A stretch of DNA of 9,424 nucleotides from Lysobacterales bacterium UBA2790 (GCA_002352135.1 DEHW01000213.1:1247-10670), one strand, 5' to 3'; counted from the first letter of the stretch, positions 1 through 6,177 are shown. Notes: generated by a model from the letters alone, not told the origin. Numbers and translations: made by a program.

Positions 1-1257
1 GCGGTACGGATGCCGACGCAGACCGCGCGCATCGATGACGCACTGGACCGCTGGTTGCTGCATCCCGTATTCGGCTTGCTGACGCTGGCCGCGATCATGT
101 TTCTAATCTTTCAGGCCGTGTATGCCTGGGCCACGCCATTGATGGACCTCATCGATGCGGGCACGGACGCTGTCGGGGAATGGGTTGCGGCGCGCATGCC
201 GGAAGGGCCGCTTGCCGGACTGCTGGTGGACGGCATCATTGCGGGGACTGGCGGTGTGATCGTTTTCCTGCCGCAGATCCTGATCTTGTTCGCCTTCATC
301 CTAGCGCTGGAGGAATCCGGCTATCTGCCTCGTGCCGCCTTCCTGCTGGACCGCATGATGTCCTCGGCAGGCTTGTCGGGGCGTTCGTTCATTCCCTTGC
401 TCTCGAGCTTCGCCTGCGCCATCCCCGGCATCATGGCCACGCGCTCCATTCAGGACCCGCGTGATCGTTTGGCAACGATCCTGGTCGCGCCGCTGATGAC
501 CTGTTCGGCGCGCCTGCCGGTCTACGCCCTGCTGATTGCAGCCTTCATTCCGCCGCAAACCGTGTGGGGCCTGTTCAATCTGCAGGGACTGGTGCTGTTC
601 GGCCTGTATTTCGCCGCCGTGCTCAGCGCGTTGATCGTCGCCTGGGTGATGAAGCAATGGCGACGCGGCAGTGACGAACATCCGCTGATGCTGGAATTGC
701 CCTCGTATCGCCTGCCGCACGCGCGTGATCTGCTGATCGGCCTGTGGGAGCGCGCGGTGATCTTCCTCAAGCGCGTTGGCGGGATCATTCTGGCCTCGAC
801 GATTCTGCTGTGGTTTCTGCTGAACTTTCCCGGCGCGCCCATCGATGCCACGGGACCCGCGATCGACTACAGCTTCGCCGGGCGGATCGGTCACGCCATG
901 GCGGTGGTGTTTGCGCCGCTGGGGTTCACCTGGCAGATCTGCATCGCACTGATTCCCGGCCTTGCCGCGCGTGAGGTTGCCGTCGCCTCGCTGGCCACCG
1001 TTTACGCCGTGGCTGCCGTGGACGAAGCCGCGGCTGCCGACGCACTCGGCTCGCTGATCAGCAACGACTGGAGTCTCGCCACGGCGCTGTCGCTGCTGGT
1101 CTGGTACATCTACGCGCCGATGTGCCTGTCGACCCTCGCGACCATCAAGCGCGAAACCAACTCCTGGCGCCAGATGGGTTTTGCGACCGTCTACCTGTTC
1201 GGTCTGGCCTATGTCGCGTCCATGCTGACCTATCAACTGGTGAGTCGACTGACATGA
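1..1257 (+). CDS. feoB: Ferrous iron permease FeoB, C-terminal membrane part (5' truncated by window edge)
   Basis: FeoB imports Fe(II) across the inner membrane. Only the last ~418 residues are present. The frame is open from base 1, and the Met at base 10 is internal, so the N-terminal GTPase domain lies outside the window. Numbering from that Met, the visible parts are the linker and first membrane segment (RWLLHPVFGLL, 14-24), the first Gate/nucleoside-recognition region (about 83-180) with FACAIPG (134-140) and LMTCSARLPVY (162-172), and a second Gate region (about 298-335, GLAAREVAVASLATVYA). The C-terminal FeoB segment LLVWYIYAPMCLSTLATIKRE (362-382) follows. The conserved cysteines of the two core motifs are C136 and C165. 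Many hydrophobic segments fit a polytopic membrane protein. The stop overlaps the next start (ATGA), indicating translational coupling to a small accessory protein. FeoA and the G domain would be expected upstream. Family assignment is firm. Confidence 0.95.
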   Translation, partial: AVRMPTQTARIDDALDRWLLHPVFGLLTLAAIMFLIFQAVYAWATPLMDLIDAGTDAVGEWVAARMPEGPLAGLLVDGIIAGTGGVIVFLPQILILFAFILALEESGYLPRAAFLLDRMMSSAGLSGRSFIPLLSSFACAIPGIMATRSIQDPRDRLATILVAPLMTCSARLPVYALLIAAFIPPQTVWGLFNLQGLVLFGLYFAAVLSALIVAWVMKQWRRGSDEHPLMLELPSYRLPHARDLLIGLWERAVIFLKRVGGIILASTILLWFLLNFPGAPIDATGPAIDYSFAGRIGHAMAVVFAPLGFTWQICIALIPGLAAREVAVASLATVYAVAAVDEAAAADALGSLISNDWSLATALSLLVWYIYAPMCLSTLATIKRETNSWRQMGFATVYLFGLAYVASMLTYQLVSRLT

Positions 1258-1436
1258 GCGAGACGATGCAATGGGTCTTTGTCGGTGGTGCCGTTGCCGT
1301 GAGTGCGCTGTGGCTGCTGCGCCGCCATTGGCCCTGGTCCAGGACGGCTGACTCGGTTCAACACTGTGGCAGCCCACGACAGCGCTCCGCTTGCGTGACT
1401 TGTCGCGGTTGCGGGCTTTCAAATTCGAAACGGTAA
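1254..1436 (+). CDS. FeoB-associated small Cys-rich membrane protein
   Basis: This is a 60-residue protein whose ATG overlaps the feoB stop (ATGA). A modest GGTGAG ribosome site at 1239-1244 sits 9 bases upstream. Residues about 6-22 form one hydrophobic helix (VFVGGAVAVSALWLL) followed by a basic stretch (RRHWPW), so the C-terminus probably faces the cytoplasm. The tail carries four cysteines (C38, C47, C50, C53), the last three as C-x2-C-x2-C within ACVTCRGCG. A tiny single-helix protein with a C-terminal Cys cluster directly after feoB matches what is known of FeoB-associated Cys-rich proteins, including the DUF6587-type proteins that I recall from gammaproteobacteria. A role in Fe(II) handling or in assisting FeoB is inferred from position. 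The tail lacks the usual GGCGGC-style cluster, so it may be a divergent member. Confidence 0.72.
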   Translation: MSETMQWVFVGGAVAVSALWLLRRHWPWSRTADSVQHCGSPRQRSACVTCRGCGLSNSKR

Positions 1437-1447
1437 GTACTTTTTGC

Positions 1448-1479
1448 TTGACGCCCCCCCCCCTTCTTCGAATTACGAT
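1448..1479 (+). promoter_or_regulatory. Candidate sigma70 promoter with a C10 tract in its spacer
   Basis: TTGACG (1448-1453) resembles a -35 box and TACGAT (1474-1479) resembles a -10 box (4 of 6 consensus positions). The spacer is 20 bases, longer than the usual 16-18, and half of it is an uninterrupted run of ten C (1454-1463). The element lies 40 bases upstream of the ATG at 1519, just after the stop of the FeoB-associated gene. It is a pattern match only. Confidence 0.35.
1454..1463 (+). repeat. Homopolymer tract C10
   Basis: Ten consecutive C residues lie between the candidate -35 and -10 boxes, upstream of the small secreted peptide gene. Such tracts are slippage-prone and can also carry sequencing length errors. 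No coding frame depends on it if the peptide starts at 1519. Confidence 0.9.
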
Positions 1480-1483
1480 TCTC

Positions 1484-1503
1484 GTGCCTACATTCGTAGG
1501 CAC
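1484..1503. repeat. Perfect 8-bp inverted repeat (hairpin/operator-like)
   Basis: The arms GTGCCTAC (1484-1491) and GTAGGCAC (1496-1503) are perfectly complementary around a 4-base loop, ATTC. It sits 15 bases before the ATG at 1519, downstream of the candidate promoter, so it would fold in the leader RNA or serve as a dimeric protein site. It is not followed by a T run, so it is not an intrinsic terminator. It could also be one copy of a dispersed repeat. Confidence 0.6.
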
Positions 1504-1518
1504 TCAGTGAGAAAAATT

Positions 1519-1689
1519 ATGAAAAATATGTGGGTTGCAGCGGGGTTTGTCTTTGCTTTGCTCTCTTCATCTGTTGCTTTTGCGGACGGTCCCGCAACCT
1601 TGCCTGATGGCCCAGTCGCGGGACCACCGGGCTACACCTGCACGGCGCTCGGGGGTCGTGTGACTTGCGTGAAGACCCAGCAGAGATAA
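1519..1689 (+). CDS. Small secreted two-cysteine peptide (hypothetical)
   Basis: I do not recognise this 56-residue product. I chose the ATG at 1519 because it is followed directly by a textbook Sec signal peptide, with a basic start, a hydrophobic core (residues 5-17) and likely cleavage after VAFA (22/23). The in-frame upstream TTG at 1444 would put a charged, disordered stretch before it and cross the hairpin and C10 tract. The predicted mature peptide has about 34 residues: an acidic, Pro/Gly-rich front (DGPATLPDGPVAGPPGY), then C41 and C50 eight residues apart, and a basic end (VKTQQR). The two cysteines could form a disulfide loop in the periplasm. No strong ribosome site is seen; GTGAGAAA (1507-1514) is the best candidate. 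A strong terminator begins 8 bases after the stop, so this appears to be a single-gene transcript. Local base composition is AT-richer than its neighbours. Confidence 0.62.
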   Translation: MKNMWVAAGFVFALLSSSVAFADGPATLPDGPVAGPPGYTCTALGGRVTCVKTQQR

Positions 1690-1696
1690 GTGATAT

Positions 1697-1729
1697 GGTT
1701 CTCGCAGGATTTTCCTGCGAGAACCTTTT
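1697..1729 (+). terminator. Intrinsic terminator with a 13-bp perfect stem
   Basis: GGTTCTCGCAGGA (1697-1709) pairs perfectly with 1713-1725 around a TTT loop, followed by TTTT (1726-1729). It begins 8 bases after the stop of the small peptide gene and ends 11 bases before the lipoprotein ATG at 1741. It should end the peptide transcript. Because it directly abuts the next start codon, it may also act as an attenuator for that gene. Confidence 0.88.
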
Positions 1730-1740
1730 GGATTATTCAA

Positions 1741-2253
1741 ATGAAGTCTGCCACTATCGCTCTTCTAATTGTTGTGTTGACGGCATGTGCCGCTAGAACA
1801 CCTGGGTCAATAGTCAACGTGTCAATGTTCATTCCATCAGGCGGTGAAAACACGACACTCAATGAGCGTGAGGTTTTCTTAATGCCGATTGAGATCAACA
1901 CGCCGTTGCCGGAAGTTCCTCGCGATATGGAAATGGGGGGCAAATTCACTATCTGTGCTGAAATTGTTGTTTCTTCTGTCGGAGATGTCCAAAATATTGA
2001 CTTGAGAGAATTGGCCGAGGACTGTGCCAATTCGAGAGATGGGTTCGCAGAGATGCTCAGTAAAGCTGTGTTGGAGGCGGTTTCAAAGTGGGAATATATT
2101 GCCGCTGGTGTTTGCCGATATCAACATAGTGCGGCTGAATGTGAGTCGTCATCGGCGAATGTTGAGGCTATTCCAGTTAAGCTTGCATACAAATTCGTTT
2201 TCTCCGATCAAGGTGTAACTATTGAGGCTGATTCGGAGCGTGCTGGGAGCTAG
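1741..2253 (+). CDS. Cys-containing lipoprotein with TonB-C-like C-terminal region (hypothetical)
   Basis: This 170-residue protein starts at the ATG at 1741, which gives a clean lipoprotein signal: MKSATIALLIVV followed by the lipobox LTAC with C16. Ala at +2 suggests outer-membrane sorting. The upstream in-frame GTG at 1690 would force translation through the terminator hairpin and hide the signal, so it was not used. Residues about 70-156 have the look of a TonB C-terminal-like alpha/beta fold: a strand, VSSVGDVQNIDL, a helix with AVLEAVSKWEYIAAG, and a last strand, IPVKLAYKFVFS. This is an inference from pattern, not a firm family call. Four further cysteines (C72, C95, C125, C134) could form disulfides in the periplasm. 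No Shine-Dalgarno site is visible in the 11 bases between the terminator and the ATG. Coding GC is low (40% for 2161-2220 by hand count) against about 65% in the transporter genes, suggesting acquisition or a lineage-specific gene. Confidence 0.68.
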   Translation: MKSATIALLIVVLTACAARTPGSIVNVSMFIPSGGENTTLNEREVFLMPIEINTPLPEVPRDMEMGGKFTICAEIVVSSVGDVQNIDLRELAEDCANSRDGFAEMLSKAVLEAVSKWEYIAAGVCRYQHSAAECESSSANVEAIPVKLAYKFVFSDQGVTIEADSERAGS

Positions 2254-2295
2254 CTTAAATACGAGGTTGTTTGTCTTTAGTTAGTCTTGGTATTC

Positions 2296-2313
2296 TAATG
2301 GTTTGAACCATTA
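2296..2313. promoter_or_regulatory. 18-bp palindrome upstream of the ABC operon (operator-like)
   Basis: TAATGGTT (2296-2303) and AACCATTA (2306-2313) are perfect inverted arms around TG. The site lies 45 bases before the ATPase start in the AT-rich 105-base gap (2254-2358). Its size and symmetry suit a dimeric transcription regulator. No T run follows, so a terminator is unlikely. Nearby TAATAT (2312-2317) and TACAAT (2339-2344) could be -10 boxes, but neither has a convincing -35 at normal spacing. Confidence 0.45.
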
Positions 2314-2358
2314 ATATATGCCATTGTCAGACGCAACCTACAATAATGGGAAGACCGC

Positions 2359-3033
2359 ATGCTCGTACTGAGGGGTATCGAGCGCCAATACCGTCTGGCC
2401 AGCCAGACCGTGCGCGCTTTGGATGGGGTGTCACTGCAGATCGAGCCAGGCGAATTCGTTGCCATCACCGGTGCCTCCGGCTCGGGTAAATCGACACTGC
2501 TCAATGTGCTGGGTTGTCTGGATCGCCCGGATGCCGGTTCGTATCAACTGGATGGGCAGGAAGTGGCCGGACTCGATGACGAGGCCATCAGTGCGGTGCG
2601 TAATCGGCGGATCGGATTCGTGTTCCAGTCGTTTCACCTGTTGCCTCGCCTGACGGTGCTGGAAAACGTCCTGTTGCCGACGCGGTTCGCCCACACAGGC
2701 GCCCTGCCCGATCTGCAACGGGCGCAATCGCTGCTGGCCCGCGTGGGATTGAGCGCACGCCTGGATCATCGTCCCAACGAGCTGTCCGGCGGACAGATCC
2801 AACGCGTTGCGGTCGCCCGCGCCTTGATGATGGCCCCGAGCGTTCTGCTCGCCGATGAGCCGACCGGCAATCTGGATTCGCGCAGCGCCGCCGATGTGCT
2901 GAACCTGTTTCGCGAAGTGCATGCCGAAGGTCAGACCGTGGTGCTGGTTACCCACGACCCGGATGTTGCCCTGCAGGCTCCGCGGCTGATCCGATTGCGT
3001 GACGGGAGGATCGAACATGACGGCGCGCATTGA
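2359..3033 (+). CDS. ABC transporter ATPase, MacB/LolD type
   Basis: This 224-residue nucleotide-binding protein should power the permease encoded at the end of the operon. All catalytic elements are present: Walker A GASGSGKST (38-46), Q-loop glutamine Q90 in FVFQSFHLLPRLTVLENV, signature LSGGQ (142-146), Walker B VLLADE (162-167) followed by PTGNLDS, and the H-loop His199 in VTHD. The sequence QSFHLLPRLTVLENV and the DEPTGNLDS block are typical of the LolD/MacB/FtsE group, and the length is normal for a stand-alone domain. E. coli MacB, by contrast, fuses this domain to its permease. The start at 2359 has a moderate GGGAAG site (2348-2353), 5 bases upstream. The 3' end overlaps the next gene by 17 bases. 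It acts at the cytoplasmic face of the inner membrane. The substrate is unknown. Confidence 0.93.
   Translation: MLVLRGIERQYRLASQTVRALDGVSLQIEPGEFVAITGASGSGKSTLLNVLGCLDRPDAGSYQLDGQEVAGLDDEAISAVRNRRIGFVFQSFHLLPRLTVLENVLLPTRFAHTGALPDLQRAQSLLARVGLSARLDHRPNELSGGQIQRVAVARALMMAPSVLLADEPTGNLDSRSAADVLNLFREVHAEGQTVVLVTHDPDVALQAPRLIRLRDGRIEHDGAH
3004..3010 (+). promoter_or_regulatory. Strong ribosome binding site setting the adaptor start at 3017
   Basis: GGGAGGA lies 6 bases before the ATG at 3017, inside the 3' end of the ATPase gene. It favours 3017 over the in-frame GTG at 2999, which would place six extra residues in front of the signal peptide. Confidence 0.8.
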
Positions 3034-4936
3034 GCGTTGCGCTGCCATCGCGGCGCTACTGTGGGCGTTCGTCTGCGGCTCGCCATTGCGAGCGGAATCC
3101 GCAGAACGGGTCGTTCTGACTGGCGAGGTACGGTCCTCGGAGGCCGAAGCCATTCTTACCCCGCCCTCCAACTCGTCGCCGGTCGTGTTGCGTTACTACG
3201 TCCCGGACGGCAGCGTGGTGGCACCGGGCGACATGTTGGTGCGCATCGATCCCGGCAGCTCGGCGGGTCAGATCGTCGAATTGCAGGCGCAGATCGATCA
3301 AACCCATGCCCGCGTCGCCAAGGAGCGCGCGACGCTGGCCGTGGCGGCACTCGATGCCGAACTGGCCTTCCGCGATGCCGAAGCGGCCTTTTTGAAAGCC
3401 GAAGTGGATGCCGCCATCCCACGCGACTTCCGCTCCGCGCTGGACTATGACCGCTTTCAGGGCGAACTCGAAAAGACCCGCCTGGAAGCCGAACTGCTGG
3501 GCAAGGTCTGGCAGGACGCCGAGGCCGAAGTGAAGCGCCGCGACGAAGATGGCGCGCTGGAGATCGCCAAGTTGGAAGCGGACCTGCGCTATCAGTCCTT
3601 GATGGTGCAGGCAGCAGAACAGCGCGCCACCAAGGCGGGAACGGTCGTGCACGCCTTCGACAGTTGGCGTGGCAATCGCTTCGACGAAGGCAGTTCGGCC
3701 TTTCCCGGCAATCGGATCGGCGATGTGGTCGGCAATGCGGGCTATCGGGTTGTGGCCTACGCCGCCGAATCGGAGCGCGGATCGCTGCAGGCCGGACAGC
3801 CGATGCGTCTGCACTTCGATGCGTTGCCCAACGTCGAGATCGAGGGGCAAATCCAGCGTATCGGCGGTGCTCCCGAAGCCAAGGTCGAATGGGGTGAAGG
3901 GCGCTACTACCGCGTCGAGATCGCCGCCGAGGCGCTGGACACGTTGCCGCTGCGGGTTGGCATGAGCGTGCGTGCCGACACGCGTCTCGATGCGGCCCCT
4001 GCCGCCGAGGCCCTTGCGCCGCCGAAACGGCGCAAAGTCCGCATGGACGGCGAGGTGTTTGCCGAAAGTACCCTGTCCATCGATCCGCCGGTACTGGATG
4101 AACTCTGGCAGCTCAACATCACCCAGCTTGCCAATGACGGCGCGCTGGTCAAGGCAGGCGACGTGATCGTGGTGTTTGACGGTAGTCAGACCCAACAGAC
4201 ACTCATCACCAAACAATCCTCGATGCAGGAAAAGCAGAGCGAGTTGCAGAAGCTGCTGCTGGAACTGGACGAACGCGAACGCAAGGAAGAACTGGCTACG
4301 GCGCAACAGCGCGCCGACCTGGACAAGGCCAAGCGCAAAGCGCAGCAACCCGCCACGCTGATCGGCCGCGTCGAGTACAGCAAGCTGGTCATTGACCGAG
4401 ACTTGGCGGAGCGCCGCATGTCACTGATGGAGCGACGCCAGATTCTGGCGGCGGATCAGCGTCGCGAGGAGCGCCGTCTGTTGGAGTCCGAGTTGGCGCA
4501 ACTGCAGGTCGCGGTAGAGGGACTGCAGCAAGGCCTGGCGTCGCTCACCGTCACTGCGCCACGCGACGGCTTGCTCATGCATCGCAGCAACATGTCGGGC
4601 GAGAAGTTTGAAGTGGGCTCGCAGGTCTGGCGTGGTGTGTCGGTTGCCGAGATCCCGGACATGAGCACCCTGGCGGTGCGGGCAACGCTTGCCGAACGCG
4701 ATCTAACGCGCGTGTCGCAGGACGCGGCGGTGACGGTCAGGATTCAGGGCAGTGGTGGACGCGTCCTGCGCGGCCACGTTCGCAGCATCGGTGCCACCTT
4801 GCACAGCAAGTCGCGTGTCTTGCCGCTGCCGGTGGTCGATGTGGTCGTCGCGCTGGACGAGAGCACAGATGGCCTGCGCCCGGGACAGGCGGTGGAAGTG
4901 GAACTGGCGGACGCAAAACAGGAGAGCACGCCATGA
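3017..4936 (+). CDS. Secreted tandem double HlyD/MFP-like periplasmic adaptor
   Basis: This 639-residue protein has a Sec signal peptide (cleavage likely after LRA, residue 26) and two complete adaptor-like modules. Module 1 has a biotinyl-lipoyl half (about 31-80, YVPDGSVVAPGDMLVRIDPG), an alpha-helical hairpin rich in Ala/Glu/Arg (about 83-205), then the second lipoyl half and beta-barrel (about 206-325, ending LRVGMSVRADTRL). A Pro/Lys/Arg linker (about 326-340) leads to module 2: lipoyl half 341-390 (LANDGALVKAGDVIVVFDG), coiled coil 395-510, lipoyl return TVTAPRDGLL (511-520) and beta-barrel 550-631, ending LRPGQAVEVEL. Ordinary adaptors of this family are about 350-420 residues with one module, so this is a fusion or internal duplication. 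The modules have diverged in sequence. It should link the inner-membrane permease to an outer-membrane channel or to the next adaptor. It overlaps the ATPase gene by 17 bases and the next gene by ATGA. Confidence 0.85.
   Translation: MTARIERCAAIAALLWAFVCGSPLRAESAERVVLTGEVRSSEAEAILTPPSNSSPVVLRYYVPDGSVVAPGDMLVRIDPGSSAGQIVELQAQIDQTHARVAKERATLAVAALDAELAFRDAEAAFLKAEVDAAIPRDFRSALDYDRFQGELEKTRLEAELLGKVWQDAEAEVKRRDEDGALEIAKLEADLRYQSLMVQAAEQRATKAGTVVHAFDSWRGNRFDEGSSAFPGNRIGDVVGNAGYRVVAYAAESERGSLQAGQPMRLHFDALPNVEIEGQIQRIGGAPEAKVEWGEGRYYRVEIAAEALDTLPLRVGMSVRADTRLDAAPAAEALAPPKRRKVRMDGEVFAESTLSIDPPVLDELWQLNITQLANDGALVKAGDVIVVFDGSQTQQTLITKQSSMQEKQSELQKLLLELDERERKEELATAQQRADLDKAKRKAQQPATLIGRVEYSKLVIDRDLAERRMSLMERRQILAADQRREERRLLESELAQLQVAVEGLQQGLASLTVTAPRDGLLMHRSNMSGEKFEVGSQVWRGVSVAEIPDMSTLAVRATLAERDLTRVSQDAAVTVRIQGSGGRVLRGHVRSIGATLHSKSRVLPLPVVDVVVALDESTDGLRPGQAVEVELADAKQESTP
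4921..4926 (+). promoter_or_regulatory. Ribosome binding site for the lipoprotein adaptor
   Basis: GGAGAG is followed by CACGCC and the ATG at 4933, which overlaps the preceding stop. This supports translational coupling and the chosen start. Confidence 0.7.
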
Positions 4937-6177
4937 AAGCCGGACGTTTGCCATGGACAAGCCTGGGCGTCACGGCCTTGCTCGGCATCGCGGGTTGCCA
5001 GTCCGAGCCCGCCAGCGAGCCGGTCACTCAGGTCATGCAGGCGGCGCCACTGCAGATGAGCATCTTCGCGACCGGACAACTGCGCGCCAAGGCCTCCACG
5101 CCCTTGCTGATTCCGGGTGAGCAATGGTCGCAACGGCAGTTGATCTGGATGGTGGAGGACGGCAGTCCCGTGCATGCGGGCGATGTGGTGGCCCGTTTCG
5201 GTGCGCCCGCCAGCGAGCTGGAGTTGAGCAAGGCCTTGCTGGATCTACAGCGCAATGCGCTGGCACGGGGCGGCGCGGAAGACAAATTACGCGCCGCCAA
5301 AGGGCGGGTGGATGTCGATCTGGCCGACGTCGACACCTCGCTCGGCATCGTGCGGCGCTATCAGGGTGTCGATCTGGACATGTTCGCGCGCAACGACATT
5401 CTTGATGCCCTGCAGGACGAGAGTTTTTTGACCGGCAAGCAAGCGGTGTTGAGCTGGCAGCGGGCACGCGCCACCGAGCGTGGTGCGGCGGAGCAGGCGG
5501 TTTACGCCTCGCAACGCGCTTCGTTCGACCTGCAGGCACAGCAGAAGCGCAAGGATCTGGACGCGCTGGAGTTGCGCGCGCCGAACGACGGCATTCTGGT
5601 GCTCAGCACCGACTGGAGTGATCAGAAGCCGCAGTTGGGTGGCGTGCAGTGGGCCGGACAGGAATTCGCCACCTTGCCGGACGCCAGCCAGCTTGAGCTG
5701 GAACTCAGTGTCCCGGCCAGCGAAGCGCAGGGCGCAACCGAAGGCGCGACGGTACAGTTCTACCCACGAGGTCACCCGGAGCAGGTCGCCGAAGGCACGC
5801 TGACCTGGGTGGCTTCTGGAGCCAAGGCCATGCAGCGACGCAATCCGATCAAGTTCCTGCAGATGCGGGTCAGCGTGCCGCAGGAGGCCGCCGTCACCCA
5901 TGCCTGGGTGCCCGGACAGTCCTTCGACGCACGCATCAGCGTGGCCGACAAGCCAGCGGCGCTCAGTCTGCCCAACACGGCGCTGCGATTGACCGAATCC
6001 GGTGCCGAAGTGCAGGTGTGGGAAGACGGCGAGGCGCATCGGCGACGGGTCGAACTGGGCGCACGTTCGGCGGCGCGCAGTGAAGTGACCGTAGGGCTTG
6101 CGGAGGGCGATGTGGTGCTGTTGATGGCGAGCGTGGACGTCGATGGCGAGGCAGCAACCGGAGAAGGCACGCCATGA
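4933..6177 (+). CDS. Lipid-anchored HlyD/MFP-like periplasmic adaptor
   Basis: This 414-residue protein starts with a lipoprotein signal: LLGIAGC, lipobox cysteine C22, then QSEPASEP as a flexible tether. Gln at +2 suggests outer-membrane sorting if the enterobacterial rule applies. Next come a first lipoyl half (about 40-92, MVEDGSPVHAGDVVARFG), a long helical hairpin (about 93-210), the returning strand ALELRAPNDGILVLS (211-225), a beta-barrel (about 250-338) and a membrane-proximal domain (about 345-402). The order is that of MacA/HlyD adaptors. Residues R153, L157 and S164 fit R-x3-L-x6-S, the motif reported at MacA/AcrA hairpin tips for docking to TolC-type channels, and they fall near the expected tip. 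It has ATGA overlaps on both sides and clearly belongs to the ABC operon. It is probably the true MacA counterpart, with the double adaptor as an extra component. Confidence 0.85.
   Translation: MKAGRLPWTSLGVTALLGIAGCQSEPASEPVTQVMQAAPLQMSIFATGQLRAKASTPLLIPGEQWSQRQLIWMVEDGSPVHAGDVVARFGAPASELELSKALLDLQRNALARGGAEDKLRAAKGRVDVDLADVDTSLGIVRRYQGVDLDMFARNDILDALQDESFLTGKQAVLSWQRARATERGAAEQAVYASQRASFDLQAQQKRKDLDALELRAPNDGILVLSTDWSDQKPQLGGVQWAGQEFATLPDASQLELELSVPASEAQGATEGATVQFYPRGHPEQVAEGTLTWVASGAKAMQRRNPIKFLQMRVSVPQEAAVTHAWVPGQSFDARISVADKPAALSLPNTALRLTESGAEVQVWEDGEAHRRRVELGARSAARSEVTVGLAEGDVVLLMASVDVDGEAATGEGTP
6160..6167 (+). promoter_or_regulatory. Ribosome binding site for the permease
   Basis: GGAGAAGG lies 6 bases before the ATG at 6174, inside the end of the adaptor gene. 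The downstream CACGCCATGAA is nearly the same as the junction at 4927-4937. Confidence 0.75.

Noticed and set aside
1422..1474. Inverted AATTCGAA / TTCGAATT pair flanking the C10 region
   Set aside because: Each copy is itself nearly palindromic and AT-rich, and the arms are 37 bases apart, so chance is likely.
301..1503. Long open frame on the minus strand across feoB (about 400 codons)
   Set aside because: It is antisense to a clear FeoB frame, is rich in Arg/Gln/His with no recognisable domain, and is explained by GC-rich codon bias.
1444..1518. Upstream TTG start for the small secreted peptide
   Set aside because: It would add 25 residues in front of the signal peptide, encoded by the promoter-like and hairpin region.
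1690..1740. Upstream GTG start for the lipoprotein gene
   Set aside because: It would read through the terminator stem and place 17 residues ahead of a perfect lipoprotein signal.
3056..4348. Minus-strand open frame of about 430 codons across the double adaptor
   Set aside because: It is antisense to a gene with signal peptide, ribosome site and full domain order, and shows no protein-like features of its own.
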